Positions 6,084 through 13,456 are shown, counted from the first letter of the stretch. The stretch: DNA of 13,799 bases from an uncultured Cocleimonas sp. (GCA_937974135.1 CALJIH010000226.1:1-13799); one strand, 5' to 3'. Notes: generated from the letters alone by a model not told the origin. Program-made: numbers and translations.

Positions 6084-8504
6084 TTATTGTCGTAATAATT
6101 CGTTTTTAGGATCGTATACTGCATCCATTTCGATATGTGCAGATCGTGTACCAACTGATGTATCTACCGTGACTTCAAGACCTTGTGCAATTAACGATGG
6201 ATTACTGATATAAGCAAAGGCAAGACTCTTACCAACACGATGTCCATAAGCGCCACCTGTAGTTAAACCTATATGTTCACCATTATGATAAACCGCTTCA
6301 TTACCAAAACATTCGCCTGGTAGATCATCATCAAATGCCAGATAGGCTAATTCTATGTCATAACCGTTTTCTTTACGTTGCTTCATGTTCTCACAACCAA
6401 TAAATTCACGACTAGTATCGATAAAGCGATCCATACCGGCTTCAAAACCACTGATTTCTTCAGTGAATTCATTACCATAAGCACGATACATTTTTTCCAT
6501 ACGCATAGAATTAAAGGCGTACGCACCAAAGTCTCTAATTCCGAATTCTTCACCTACTCTCCACATTGAATCGTAGATAGAAAGCAATTGGTAGGTAGGC
6601 ATATGTAACTCATAGCCCAACTCACCCGCATACGATACTCGCAATACTCTAACCATCGCACTATCAATCTGAATTTCTCTAGCACTTAACCATGGAAAAC
6701 CTGCGTGTGACATATCCGTTTCAGTCATCGCCTGTAGTATTTCTCTGGATTTTGGTCCAGTAATGAGTAATGAAGAGATGTCATCGGTCTGGTTTTTAAT
6801 GGTTACATCAAAGTCACCAGCATTTGATTCCATCCAATGCAAATCTTTATGTTCAGAACCTATTGCAGATACGAGATAGTAATGATCATCTGAAAAACGA
6901 GTAATCGACATTTCGCACATGATGCCACCATTTTCTGAGTGGAATAAACTCAAACCTAAACGTCCATCTTTCGCTGGCAGTTTATTACATGATAATTTAT
7001 CTAAGAAAGCGTTAGCGTCAGGTCCAGTAATATCGTACTTAGAAGCACCCGATAAATCGATAACGCCCACAGACTCTTGAACCGCCTTACATTCTTCTGC
7101 AACCACTTCGTGTGTTTCATTATGCGACCAAGACAATGATTCTTTTCGTACCTTATCAGTCATAAACCAATGCGGTTTTTCATAACCTTGAACAACACCA
7201 TGTACTGCACCATGCTCTAACAATCGCACATAAAGTGGACTTGTGCGGGATGGCCGACCATGTGGGCGGTTTACATTTGGTGCACCAGCGCCATACATTT
7301 CTTCGTAAGATTCAATTGCTTTAATCGTACAGTGCTTTTGATCTGCCCAAGGCCCAAAACGACGTGTATCTAGCGGTGCCATATTAATTTCGGTTTGGCC
7401 ATAAACCATCCACTGCGCCATATATTTTCCGATACCGCCTTGAGCGATACCTATACTTGCACCACACAGATTCCAGAAATTTGTTAAACCTGCCACAGGA
7501 CCGGCGAGTATATTGTCATCAGGAGTATGTGTGATAGGGCCATTCACGACTGACTTAACGCCTACTTCTTCAAACTTTGGTGTTAATTCAAAGCAACGCT
7601 CTAAAAAAGGCATTAAACGATCTAATTCAGGGGCGAATAATTCACGATCAAATGACCAATCCATGCCATCTAAAGCCCAAGGTTTTGCACCCCACATTTC
7701 ATAAGGGCCAACGAGGAAGCCTTGTCCTTCTTGACGAATATATGACGAGCTATACGAATCTCTACAAACAGGTAATTCAAAATCGAGTTTTTCGATATCT
7801 GGATGAGCATCAGTTACTAGGTATTGATGTTCTAGATTAACCAAAGGAATATCTACACCTACCATTGCACCTACTTCGCGAGCGAAACATCCAGCAGCAT
7901 TGACAACATGTTCTGCAATAATCGTTCCGTTAGTCGTAACAACTTCCCACTCTCCACTGGATAGATTATTGATAGCAGTGACTTGAGTGTTTCGATAAAC
8001 TTCCGCACCATTTTTACGAGCAAGTCGAGATAGCGGCATTACTACAGAAGTTGGATCAACATGACCATCATTAGGAGTGCTGACAATCGTTCGTGCCTTA
8101 CTAAAATCCATAAACGGATTGAGTTTTTCTGCTTCGCTTTTACTAATAATATTGAATTCGAATCCAATATTTTTAGAACGACTTTCTAAATTTTTAAACC
8201 ATTCTTCTTCTACTTTTGTGAAGCCTACTCGAATACTGCCCGTTTTATGAAATACCGAATCTTCACCTGTCTCTTCAGGTAAGATTTCATCGTATAGTTT
8301 AATGGTGTAGTCATGAATTTGCGCTACGGTATGATTTCCGATGAAGTTAGAGCATAACCCTGCGGCATGCCATGTTGAGCCACTGGTTAATTCACCTTTT
8401 TCTATTAACGCAATATCTGTCCAGCCTTCTTTGGTGAGATGATACATAAGGTTAACCCCTAAAGATCCACCTCCAACAATGACAACTCTTGCATGACTTT
8501 TCAT
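6084..8504 (-). CDS. FAD-dependent dimethylglycine/sarcosine dehydrogenase-like protein (second paralogue)
   Basis: Same four-domain architecture as the downstream gene, in 806 residues. It has VGGGSLG (residues 10-16) for the dinucleotide fold, GSTWHAAGL with His46 as the predicted covalent FAD anchor, the FAO_M region (about 370-425) and GCV_T with its C-terminal domain (about 430-800). Folate-domain marks include GVIDLSGASKYDITGPDA, ENGGIMCEMSI and VSYAGELGYE. The two proteins align along their whole length but are clearly diverged, so this is an old duplication or two inherited specificities rather than a recent copy. Successive demethylation of dimethylglycine and sarcosine would need two such enzymes, which fits. 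Electrons would go to an ETF-type acceptor or oxygen; no ETF gene is present here. The ATG at 8504 follows GTAGGTTTAAAGT, a weak ribosome site. The gene lies 57 bp after the mttB-like gene. Confidence 0.88.
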   Translation of the reverse strand: MKSHARVVIVGGGSLGVNLMYHLTKEGWTDIALIEKGELTSGSTWHAAGLCSNFIGNHTVAQIHDYTIKLYDEILPEETGEDSVFHKTGSIRVGFTKVEEEWFKNLESRSKNIGFEFNIISKSEAEKLNPFMDFSKARTIVSTPNDGHVDPTSVVMPLSRLARKNGAEVYRNTQVTAINNLSSGEWEVVTTNGTIIAEHVVNAAGCFAREVGAMVGVDIPLVNLEHQYLVTDAHPDIEKLDFELPVCRDSYSSSYIRQEGQGFLVGPYEMWGAKPWALDGMDWSFDRELFAPELDRLMPFLERCFELTPKFEEVGVKSVVNGPITHTPDDNILAGPVAGLTNFWNLCGASIGIAQGGIGKYMAQWMVYGQTEINMAPLDTRRFGPWADQKHCTIKAIESYEEMYGAGAPNVNRPHGRPSRTSPLYVRLLEHGAVHGVVQGYEKPHWFMTDKVRKESLSWSHNETHEVVAEECKAVQESVGVIDLSGASKYDITGPDANAFLDKLSCNKLPAKDGRLGLSLFHSENGGIMCEMSITRFSDDHYYLVSAIGSEHKDLHWMESNAGDFDVTIKNQTDDISSLLITGPKSREILQAMTETDMSHAGFPWLSAREIQIDSAMVRVLRVSYAGELGYELHMPTYQLLSIYDSMWRVGEEFGIRDFGAYAFNSMRMEKMYRAYGNEFTEEISGFEAGMDRFIDTSREFIGCENMKQRKENGYDIELAYLAFDDDLPGECFGNEAVYHNGEHIGLTTGGAYGHRVGKSLAFAYISNPSLIAQGLEVTVDTSVGTRSAHIEMDAVYDPKNELLRQ

Positions 8505-8561
8505 ACTTTAAACCTACTTCAAATTTAAATAAATGTTTATACCGTGGTAGCGCAACGGGTT
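8505..8561 (-). other. Intra-operon gap carrying a partial repeat arm
   Basis: Between the mttB-like gene and the second-paralogue flavoprotein gene. On the minus strand the mttB-like stop codon begins TAAAACCCGTT (8554-8564), identical to the outer 11 bases of repeat copy 1, but no G-tract follows. A short CCGT...ACGG stem is possible here; no T-run terminator is visible, so read-through is expected. Confidence 0.35.
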
Positions 8562-10121
8562 TTAACCAGACGCATTACCTCTACCCATCGCTTCACGTGA
8601 AAGAAATATTGGAAATTGCTCTCGAACTTGATCATCAATTTCGTCACTGATGTGCTTTGGATGATGATTGGCTAAAATCTCGTTCTTCTTAGCGATTGCT
8701 TTATCCAGCAATACAGGTTTGTTGCGTTCATTCCATTCATTAGGACTTAAACGATTACCCATATCCGGAAATAAATATTCACTTTGCATCACTTCTAATG
8801 TTTGAGATGAACCTAGGTAGTGTCCTTTGTTGCCAAGACAAACATCTTTAAGGTCATCAAAACTTAGGGTTTTCTCATTCACTTCAATTCCCCGTGTAAT
8901 GCGCATAGATGCTCCAAGCACATCATTATCAAGCAATAAAGATTCAGGACAGGTTCCCAATAAACTGGCGTACATTCCTGCCGACTCGTAAACCACATTT
9001 GCTCCCGCAGTCGCTGCACTCGCTGTTGTATAACCTCTTTCAGCGCCCGCTTGGAAGTCTGGCAATTTTGCATCCGTCATGCCGCAAGCAGTTCCCGTAG
9101 GCAAGCCATAATAATTACCCATTTGCGCGCAGGCAGCAGATAAAATAGCTTGTTCAGGAGAGCCACCACTCATAGCACCTGTGCGCAAATCAGAAACGAA
9201 AGGCCAAGTACCCAAAATTGCTGGAGCACCGGGTTTTATAGCATTTACATACACCAACCCACCCAAACATTCAGCCCATGCTTGCGCTACCGCCCCTGCT
9301 AGACAAGCGGGAGCTGTAGCACCCGATTGTCCCGCAGATAATAGAAGCACTGGCATTCCACCTTCAACTGCAACTTTTATGCAACCAAGCGCTTCCTCAG
9401 TAAATTTCATTGGTGGTACTACATGGCAACAAGAGATACTAACAAATGGACGTTCGCGCCATTTGTCTTCTCCACCAGCGATGATATGTAACATTTTAAG
9501 CGTGTCTTCAAGATGCTCAACTTCAGTCCAGCTCGCTCCGACATGTTTGGTGGTACCCATAACCGAGTTATAAGTAGTGTTGATATCCATTGCTCGATTA
9601 TCAAGAATATCGCGTAACACGCAGGTGCGCTGAAACATATGAATATGCTCACACTTATCCGCAATTCGAGCCATATCATAAAGATCTTGTGCCTGAGAAT
9701 CTCTATATTCATTTTTAACTGGATCAGCAATCATTACGGCTGCACCGGCTGTAGAGAAATGTACTTTAGAACTTGAAAGGTCTAGATCATGTTTTGGGTC
9801 TTGACCATAAAGAGTTAAATTACGATCACATTTGTTCATCGCATCGTCTATAACCGAGCGAGGAAATTTAAGACGCCCATCTGTTTCATCAAAAATTGCA
9901 CCAACAGATTGACAGGTTTTAATACAATGATCAGTTGCTTGATCAAAACCTACCTCTTCCAAAATTCGATAAACTGTAGCGCTTATTTGCTGAATTTCCT
10001 CATTTGAAAGTGGCTTATACTGACCACCTGTCTCTCCTGGATTTACAGGTTTCAGGTCATCAGCCAATGCCGCTTTACGCAAAGCCATTTTTGCTGCGCG
10101 TGCGTTACCTCTTCTAGCCAT
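8562..10121 (-). CDS. Trimethylamine methyltransferase (MttB) superfamily protein, non-pyrrolysine type
   Basis: The MttB superfamily uses a TIM-barrel to move a methyl group from a quaternary or tertiary amine to a corrinoid protein; non-pyrrolysine members include the glycine betaine methyltransferase MtgB. I start it at 10121 (MARRGNARA...) and not at the in-frame ATG ten codons upstream, because AGGAG lies seven bases before 10121; this gives 519 residues. The Arg/Ala-rich N-terminus, GGxxPVLLLSAGQSGATAP and the stretch from PGAPAILG through GSPEQAILSAA to GANVVYESAGM are typical of the family. There is no in-frame UAG, so no pyrrolysine. As first gene of the operon it would act before the two flavoproteins, plausibly on glycine betaine to give dimethylglycine. 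No cognate corrinoid protein is encoded in the window. Family is certain; substrate is inferred. Confidence 0.9.
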   Translation of the reverse strand: MARRGNARAAKMALRKAALADDLKPVNPGETGGQYKPLSNEEIQQISATVYRILEEVGFDQATDHCIKTCQSVGAIFDETDGRLKFPRSVIDDAMNKCDRNLTLYGQDPKHDLDLSSSKVHFSTAGAAVMIADPVKNEYRDSQAQDLYDMARIADKCEHIHMFQRTCVLRDILDNRAMDINTTYNSVMGTTKHVGASWTEVEHLEDTLKMLHIIAGGEDKWRERPFVSISCCHVVPPMKFTEEALGCIKVAVEGGMPVLLLSAGQSGATAPACLAGAVAQAWAECLGGLVYVNAIKPGAPAILGTWPFVSDLRTGAMSGGSPEQAILSAACAQMGNYYGLPTGTACGMTDAKLPDFQAGAERGYTTASAATAGANVVYESAGMYASLLGTCPESLLLDNDVLGASMRITRGIEVNEKTLSFDDLKDVCLGNKGHYLGSSQTLEVMQSEYLFPDMGNRLSPNEWNERNKPVLLDKAIAKKNEILANHHPKHISDEIDDQVREQFPIFLSREAMGRGNASG

Positions 10122-10128
10122 ATTCTTT

Positions 10129-10133
10129 CTCCT
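10129..10133 (-). promoter_or_regulatory. Ribosome binding site fixing the mttB-like start
   Basis: AGGAG on the minus strand, seven bases before the ATG at 10121. It lies inside the coding stretch that an upstream ATG at 10151 would need, so it favours the shorter protein beginning MARRG. Confidence 0.7.
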
Positions 10134-10156
10134 AATACCTCTCAAAAACAAAGTTA

Positions 10157-10186
10157 ACTATGATGTATTTTTGAAGATTATTTCAA
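10157..10186 (-). promoter_or_regulatory. Candidate promoter of the mttB-dmgdh operon
   Basis: On the minus strand TTGAAA (10181-10186) and CATAGT (10157-10162) sit 18 bp apart, each matching most of the sigma-70 consensus. Transcription would begin near 10150, about 30 bases before the mttB-like ATG. The -35 overlaps the dyad at 10170-10187. Confidence 0.4.
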
Positions 10187-10187
10187 A
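10170..10187. promoter_or_regulatory. Perfect dyad, candidate LysR operator
   Basis: TTTGAA-GATTAT-TTCAAA, a perfect 6-6-6 inverted repeat between the divergent mttB-like and lysR genes. It covers the presumed mttB -35 box. Its size and place fit a LysR-family binding site, but AT-rich DNA produces such dyads by chance, so this is a candidate only. Confidence 0.4.
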
Positions 10188-10194
10188 CGATTAT

Positions 10195-10223
10195 TTTTCA
10201 TAGTATAGATTAGATTTTATAAT
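10195..10223 (+). promoter_or_regulatory. Candidate promoter of the lysR gene
   Basis: A perfect -10 TATAAT at 10218-10223 with TTTTCA at 10195-10200 (17-bp spacing). The transcript would start near 10230, leaving only about eight bases before the ATG at 10239 and no Shine-Dalgarno sequence, so the message may be close to leaderless. It is bracketed by AGTATA (10202-10207) and TATACT (10225-10230), an inverted pair consistent with autoregulation. Confidence 0.5.
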
Positions 10224-10238
10224 GTATACTGAATAAAT

Positions 10239-11120
10239 ATGTCGCGACGTTTACCTCCACTAAATAGCCTTAAATGCTTTGAAGCTGCAGGCCGACTGAT
10301 GAGTTTTACTGAGGCTGCAAAAGAACTCAATGTAACTCAGGCAGCTATTAGTCATCAGATTAAAGTTATCGAAGAATTTTTAGGCTTCCCATTGTTTATT
10401 CGTTATCCGCGTAAAATAGTTTTAACCGATCGAGGGAAAGTTTTATTACCAGATGTCATTGGTGCTTTTGACAAACTTTCTTTTGTATTTGCAGCTATTG
10501 ATCAAGAACAAGTAACAAACACGGTAAATGTTCGTCTCGCCCCATCATTTGCCGCAAAGTGGTTATCTCCACGTTTGAAGGACTTTTGGAAACTACACCC
10601 TGAAATTAATATCAATTTATATCACTCAAATTCCCCGGTTGATTTTGAATACGAGGATATAGATATCGCAGTTACTTATGGCAAAGGAAAATGGTCAAAT
10701 GTGGTTTCTAGACCTTTGCTAAGTCTCGATTTTTACCCAGTATGCTCGCCCGGATTTATGAAAAATGACAAGCCTTTATCTAATATAAATAACCTGTGTT
10801 ATTACACACTTTTGCATGATGCTGACCATGAATGTTGGACAGATTGGTTAGATTTAGCTGAAGTGAATAATACTAACCCTAAAAAGGGAACAATTATCGA
10901 TGATACCAATGTCTTAATTCAGGCAGCAATCAATGGACAGGGTGTGGCTTTAGGTTCGACAGTATTTATTAAAGATCATCTAAAATCAGGAAAATTAGTT
11001 AAGCCATTTGATATCGTTTTACATAATGATTTTGCATATCATGTTGTAAGTACAGAAGAAAAACTATCAAAACCAGCTGTTAAAGCGTTTCAACATTGGC
11101 TTATAGATCAACAATCGTGA
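10239..11120 (+). CDS. LysR-family transcriptional regulator, GcvA-like
   Basis: The 293-residue DNA-binding regulator has an N-terminal winged helix-turn-helix (about residues 6-65: LNSLKCFEAAGRLMSFTEAA followed by LNVTQAAISHQIKVIEE) and a C-terminal two-lobed effector domain (about 90-290). The opening RRLPPLNSLKCFEAAGR and the FLG-x-PLF-x-R wing are typical of the GcvA branch, whose founding member controls glycine cleavage. It is divergent from mttB-dmgdh-dmgdh and upstream of the tmpA/tmpB-like pair in the same direction, so it is well placed to control both arms, with a pathway metabolite (glycine betaine, the phosphonate, or glycine) as possible effector. Effector and activation versus repression cannot be told from sequence. 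Confidence 0.9.
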   Translation: MSRRLPPLNSLKCFEAAGRLMSFTEAAKELNVTQAAISHQIKVIEEFLGFPLFIRYPRKIVLTDRGKVLLPDVIGAFDKLSFVFAAIDQEQVTNTVNVRLAPSFAAKWLSPRLKDFWKLHPEININLYHSNSPVDFEYEDIDIAVTYGKGKWSNVVSRPLLSLDFYPVCSPGFMKNDKPLSNINNLCYYTLLHDADHECWTDWLDLAEVNNTNPKKGTIIDDTNVLIQAAINGQGVALGSTVFIKDHLKSGKLVKPFDIVLHNDFAYHVVSTEEKLSKPAVKAFQHWLIDQQS

Positions 11121-11238
11121 AAGGGTTTAATAGTAAATAAAATATTCTATACTTAACCGTGCTGCATAGAAATTATGTTATGCGTTAAAAATTTCAGTTA
11201 CTAAAAATAACATCCTTATGATTCACTTTTTTTAAACT
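11121..11238 (+). promoter_or_regulatory. Leader region before the tmpA-like gene
   Basis: AT-rich 118-bp gap between lysR and the dioxygenase gene. It contains TCTATACT at 11146-11153, the same 8-mer found on the minus strand at 10202-10209 beside the lysR promoter, so it may be a shared regulator half-site. No convincing sigma-70 pair, terminator or Shine-Dalgarno sequence before the ATG at 11239 is visible. Confidence 0.3.
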
Positions 11239-12360
11239 ATGTTAACAATATATAAGAATTCATTGTCTTTACAATTAGATGGCCCTGAGGAATCAGAATT
11301 TAATTTCATGTGGTTACGAGACAACTGTCAGTGTGAAGATTGTTTGCATCCAGTCACAAGAGAAAGAACTTTAATCACCTCTGATATTCCTGAAAATATT
11401 TCTCCTATTGCTTCTAATGTTGCGGATGGAAAATTATCCATTATGTGGAACGATCAACAGCATCAGAGCAATTACAACTTTGAATGGCTTATTCAACAAA
11501 ATAAGCAGCAATCACAAAATAGTAATTTCGATGATCCAGCTGTAGGCGAATTAAAACTATGGGATAAAAGTTTGGAAGATAATATTCCAACGTTTGATTA
11601 TAAACAATTAACAAATGATGACTCTATTTTACTCGCTTGGTGTGAAGCTATAAGAGACATAGGTTTAACGATAGTCCGTGGTGCTCCTACCAAAAAAGGA
11701 GAAATTGAACGCTTTGCTGAGCACGTAGGCTGTGTGCGCGAGACAATTTACGATCGGCTTCATGATGTAAATGCAGACCCTAATGCGTATAACGTCGCGC
11801 AAACAAGTTTAGAGCTAAAACCTCATACTGATATGCCAAACTATAACAATCCACCTGGTGTACAAATGTTTCATTTTATAAAAAATGAAGCTAAGGGTGG
11901 CATAAGCACTGCAGTAGATGGTTATCATGTTGCGAAACTTCTAAAGGATCACGATCCTGAAGCTTATAAAGTACTTTCAGAAACTGCCGTTCCTTTCAGA
12001 ATTTACAGTGATAAAGGGGATATAGTTTCATCCAACCCATTATTAACCTTAGACACTGACGGCAAGCTAAAAGTATTTAGATTCTCAAATCAAGTAGCAC
12101 AACCATTATCCCTATCTAATACTAAGATGAATGAGTTCTACCATGCATATCGTTTGCTGGGTAAATTAATCGAAGACCCAAATAATATGGTTCAATTTAG
12201 ATTAAATACAGGCGATATGATGGCAACTAACAATTTACGCGTCATGCATGGTCGGACTTCCTACGACATAAACTCCGGCAGCCGCCATCTCCAGTTATCC
12301 TATATGGATTATGATGATGTCCTAAGCCGCATTCGAATGATCAAAAAGGCCAGCTTATGA
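11239..12360 (+). CDS. tmpA: Fe(II)/2-oxoglutarate dioxygenase, TmpA-like (gamma-butyrobetaine hydroxylase fold)
   Basis: Predicted to hydroxylate a trimethylammonium substrate, most likely (2-trimethylammonio)ethylphosphonate at C1, using O2 and 2-oxoglutarate. The 373-residue protein has the GBBH layout: an N-terminal zinc domain with Cys30, Cys32, Cys35 (DNCQCEDC) and His75, then a TauD-type double-stranded beta-helix with the iron triad His196/Asp198 (KPHTDMP) and His337 (VMHGR), and Arg349 in GSRHLQ for 2-oxoglutarate. On sequence alone it would be named gamma-butyrobetaine hydroxylase. The TmpA call rests on the 4-bp ATGA overlap with an HD-domain oxygenase, the arrangement of the characterised TmpA/TmpB pair, and on the neighbouring betaine-demethylation genes. 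No carnitine gene is nearby. A true gamma-butyrobetaine hydroxylase remains the alternative. The start has no clear ribosome site, but the zinc domain is complete from this ATG. Confidence 0.75.
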   Translation: MLTIYKNSLSLQLDGPEESEFNFMWLRDNCQCEDCLHPVTRERTLITSDIPENISPIASNVADGKLSIMWNDQQHQSNYNFEWLIQQNKQQSQNSNFDDPAVGELKLWDKSLEDNIPTFDYKQLTNDDSILLAWCEAIRDIGLTIVRGAPTKKGEIERFAEHVGCVRETIYDRLHDVNADPNAYNVAQTSLELKPHTDMPNYNNPPGVQMFHFIKNEAKGGISTAVDGYHVAKLLKDHDPEAYKVLSETAVPFRIYSDKGDIVSSNPLLTLDTDGKLKVFRFSNQVAQPLSLSNTKMNEFYHAYRLLGKLIEDPNNMVQFRLNTGDMMATNNLRVMHGRTSYDINSGSRHLQLSYMDYDDVLSRIRMIKKASL

Positions 12361-12938
12361 AAAAAGTCAGCTTTACACAAATGTCAGAGGGTACTGCTGC
12401 AGATTATGAGTACTTAGACGAACTCGAGAATCAGTTTAAAAAAGAATTACCGACTAAATTATTGAAAGCACTTGCAGAGCTTGAATATTCACTATCAGGC
12501 TATCAAATCTCACGCTTAGAGCACGTCTTACAAGCAGCCACTCGAGCACTTTACGCGGGTGAATCAGATCAAATGATTATTGCCGCTTTATTGCATGATA
12601 TTGGAGATGATCTAGCCCCCTATTCTCATAGTGAAATGGCTGCTTCGATTTTACGACCCTTTGTCAGCGATGAAATATACTGGGTGGTAAAACATCATGG
12701 TCTTTTCCAAATGTATTATTACGCACACCATAGTGGTGGCGACCGTAATGCCCGTGATCGTTTTAAAGATCATCCTTTCTATGACACTGCGGTTCGTTTC
12801 TGCCATGAATATGATCAAAATTGCTTCGATCCAAATTATGAATCAAAGCCGTTAGCCTTCTTTGAGCCGATGTTACAAAGCGTATTTTCAAAACCCTTAG
12901 ATAGTGATCCAGAGCAACAAGCACGCTATGGGGCATAA
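12357..12938 (+). CDS. tmpB: HD-domain mixed-valence diiron oxygenase, TmpB-like
   Basis: Predicted to cleave the C-P bond of the hydroxylated phosphonate made by the upstream dioxygenase, releasing phosphate and glycine betaine. The 193-residue, all-helical HD protein keeps the six metal ligand positions of PhnZ: His56 (RLEH), His80-Asp81 (LLHD), His91 (YSHSE), His114 (KHHG) and Asp153 (EYDQ), with the His56-His80 spacing of 24 identical to PhnZ His34-His58. In PhnZ a Glu seven residues before the first His binds the substrate amine. Here that place is Tyr49, which suits a quaternary ammonium by cation-pi contact; PhnZ Tyr24 corresponds to Leu46. That alignment is from memory. Start and upstream stop overlap as ATGA, implying translational coupling. 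A hydrolytic HD phosphohydrolase is the main alternative. Confidence 0.75.
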   Translation: MKKVSFTQMSEGTAADYEYLDELENQFKKELPTKLLKALAELEYSLSGYQISRLEHVLQAATRALYAGESDQMIIAALLHDIGDDLAPYSHSEMAASILRPFVSDEIYWVVKHHGLFQMYYYAHHSGGDRNARDRFKDHPFYDTAVRFCHEYDQNCFDPNYESKPLAFFEPMLQSVFSKPLDSDPEQQARYGA

Positions 12939-12957
12939 TTAAATTTGACGATACAAA

Positions 12958-12983
12958 AATACCCAACACATAGGTTGGGTATT
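12958..12983 (-). terminator. Intrinsic terminator of the LysM gene
   Basis: AATACCCAAC, loop of six, GTTGGGTATT: a perfect 10-bp stem. On the minus strand it is followed by TTTTTG, so it best ends the LysM transcript, 57 bases after that gene's stop. On the plus strand it lies just after the tmpB-like stop but no T-run follows, so it may only be a partial terminator there. Confidence 0.8.
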
Positions 12984-13039
12984 GCTTATCGAATTAATAC
13001 CTCTTCTTGTTAATTCAATAAGACTTTTCAAACATATTC

Positions 13040-13456
13040 TTAAATCAACTTCAGTTTCTGTCCAACCTGAATATGATTCAAATCTTTAAATTTAATTTGA
13101 TTTAAACGTGCAAGTTCGAGCACCTCTACACCTGTTTTTCTAGAAATTTTAATTAACGTATCTCCAGCACGAACAGAATAAATTTGTTGCTGAAAAACCC
13201 TTTTGGGCTGTGCAAAATTGTTTTCGGTATAATTTGTAATGACTGCTTGCTGCTCAACTTTACTCGTAATAATTGGCGCTTGAATTGATTGAGCCCTTAT
13301 TAAATCAATATTTTCAACAACCATTGTTTGCTTGGTAAGTTTATCTTTGAGATAAAAATCCATATGCATAGCTGCATCACCAGCAAAAGCTGTTCCTGAA
13401 ATAGAAATCATCAATGATGATAAAATTATTGCTATATTTCGTTTTACATTTTTCAT
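13040..13456 (-). CDS. Exported LysM-domain protein of unknown role
   Basis: A 138-residue protein. Residues 1-25 form a signal peptide (basic start MKNVKR, hydrophobic core, AFA before GDAA as a likely signal peptidase I site), so the mature protein should be periplasmic. A linker of about 65 residues without recognisable domain follows, then one C-terminal LysM module (about 92-138: YSVRAGDTLIKISRKTG through LNHIQVGQKLKL), a peptidoglycan-binding fold. No catalytic domain is attached. GGGG seven bases before the ATG at 13456 supports the start. It converges on tmpB and appears monocistronic; a link to the betaine or phosphonate genes is not evident. Confidence 0.85.
   Translation of the reverse strand: MKNVKRNIAIILSSLMISISGTAFAGDAAMHMDFYLKDKLTKQTMVVENIDLIRAQSIQAPIITSKVEQQAVITNYTENNFAQPKRVFQQQIYSVRAGDTLIKISRKTGVEVLELARLNQIKFKDLNHIQVGQKLKLI

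Noticed and set aside
9181..9730. Open frames on both strands inside the mttB-like gene
   Set aside because: They overlap conserved MttB blocks in other frames; translations have no family features.
8562..10121. Pyrrolysine-containing MttB
   Set aside because: The frame runs from ATG to TAA with no internal UAG, so it is a non-pyrrolysine member.
12615..12620. C5 run as a fourth copy of the G-tract repeat
   Set aside because: It is inside the tmpB-like coding sequence and lacks both the TGTC-T5 and AAAAGT flanks.
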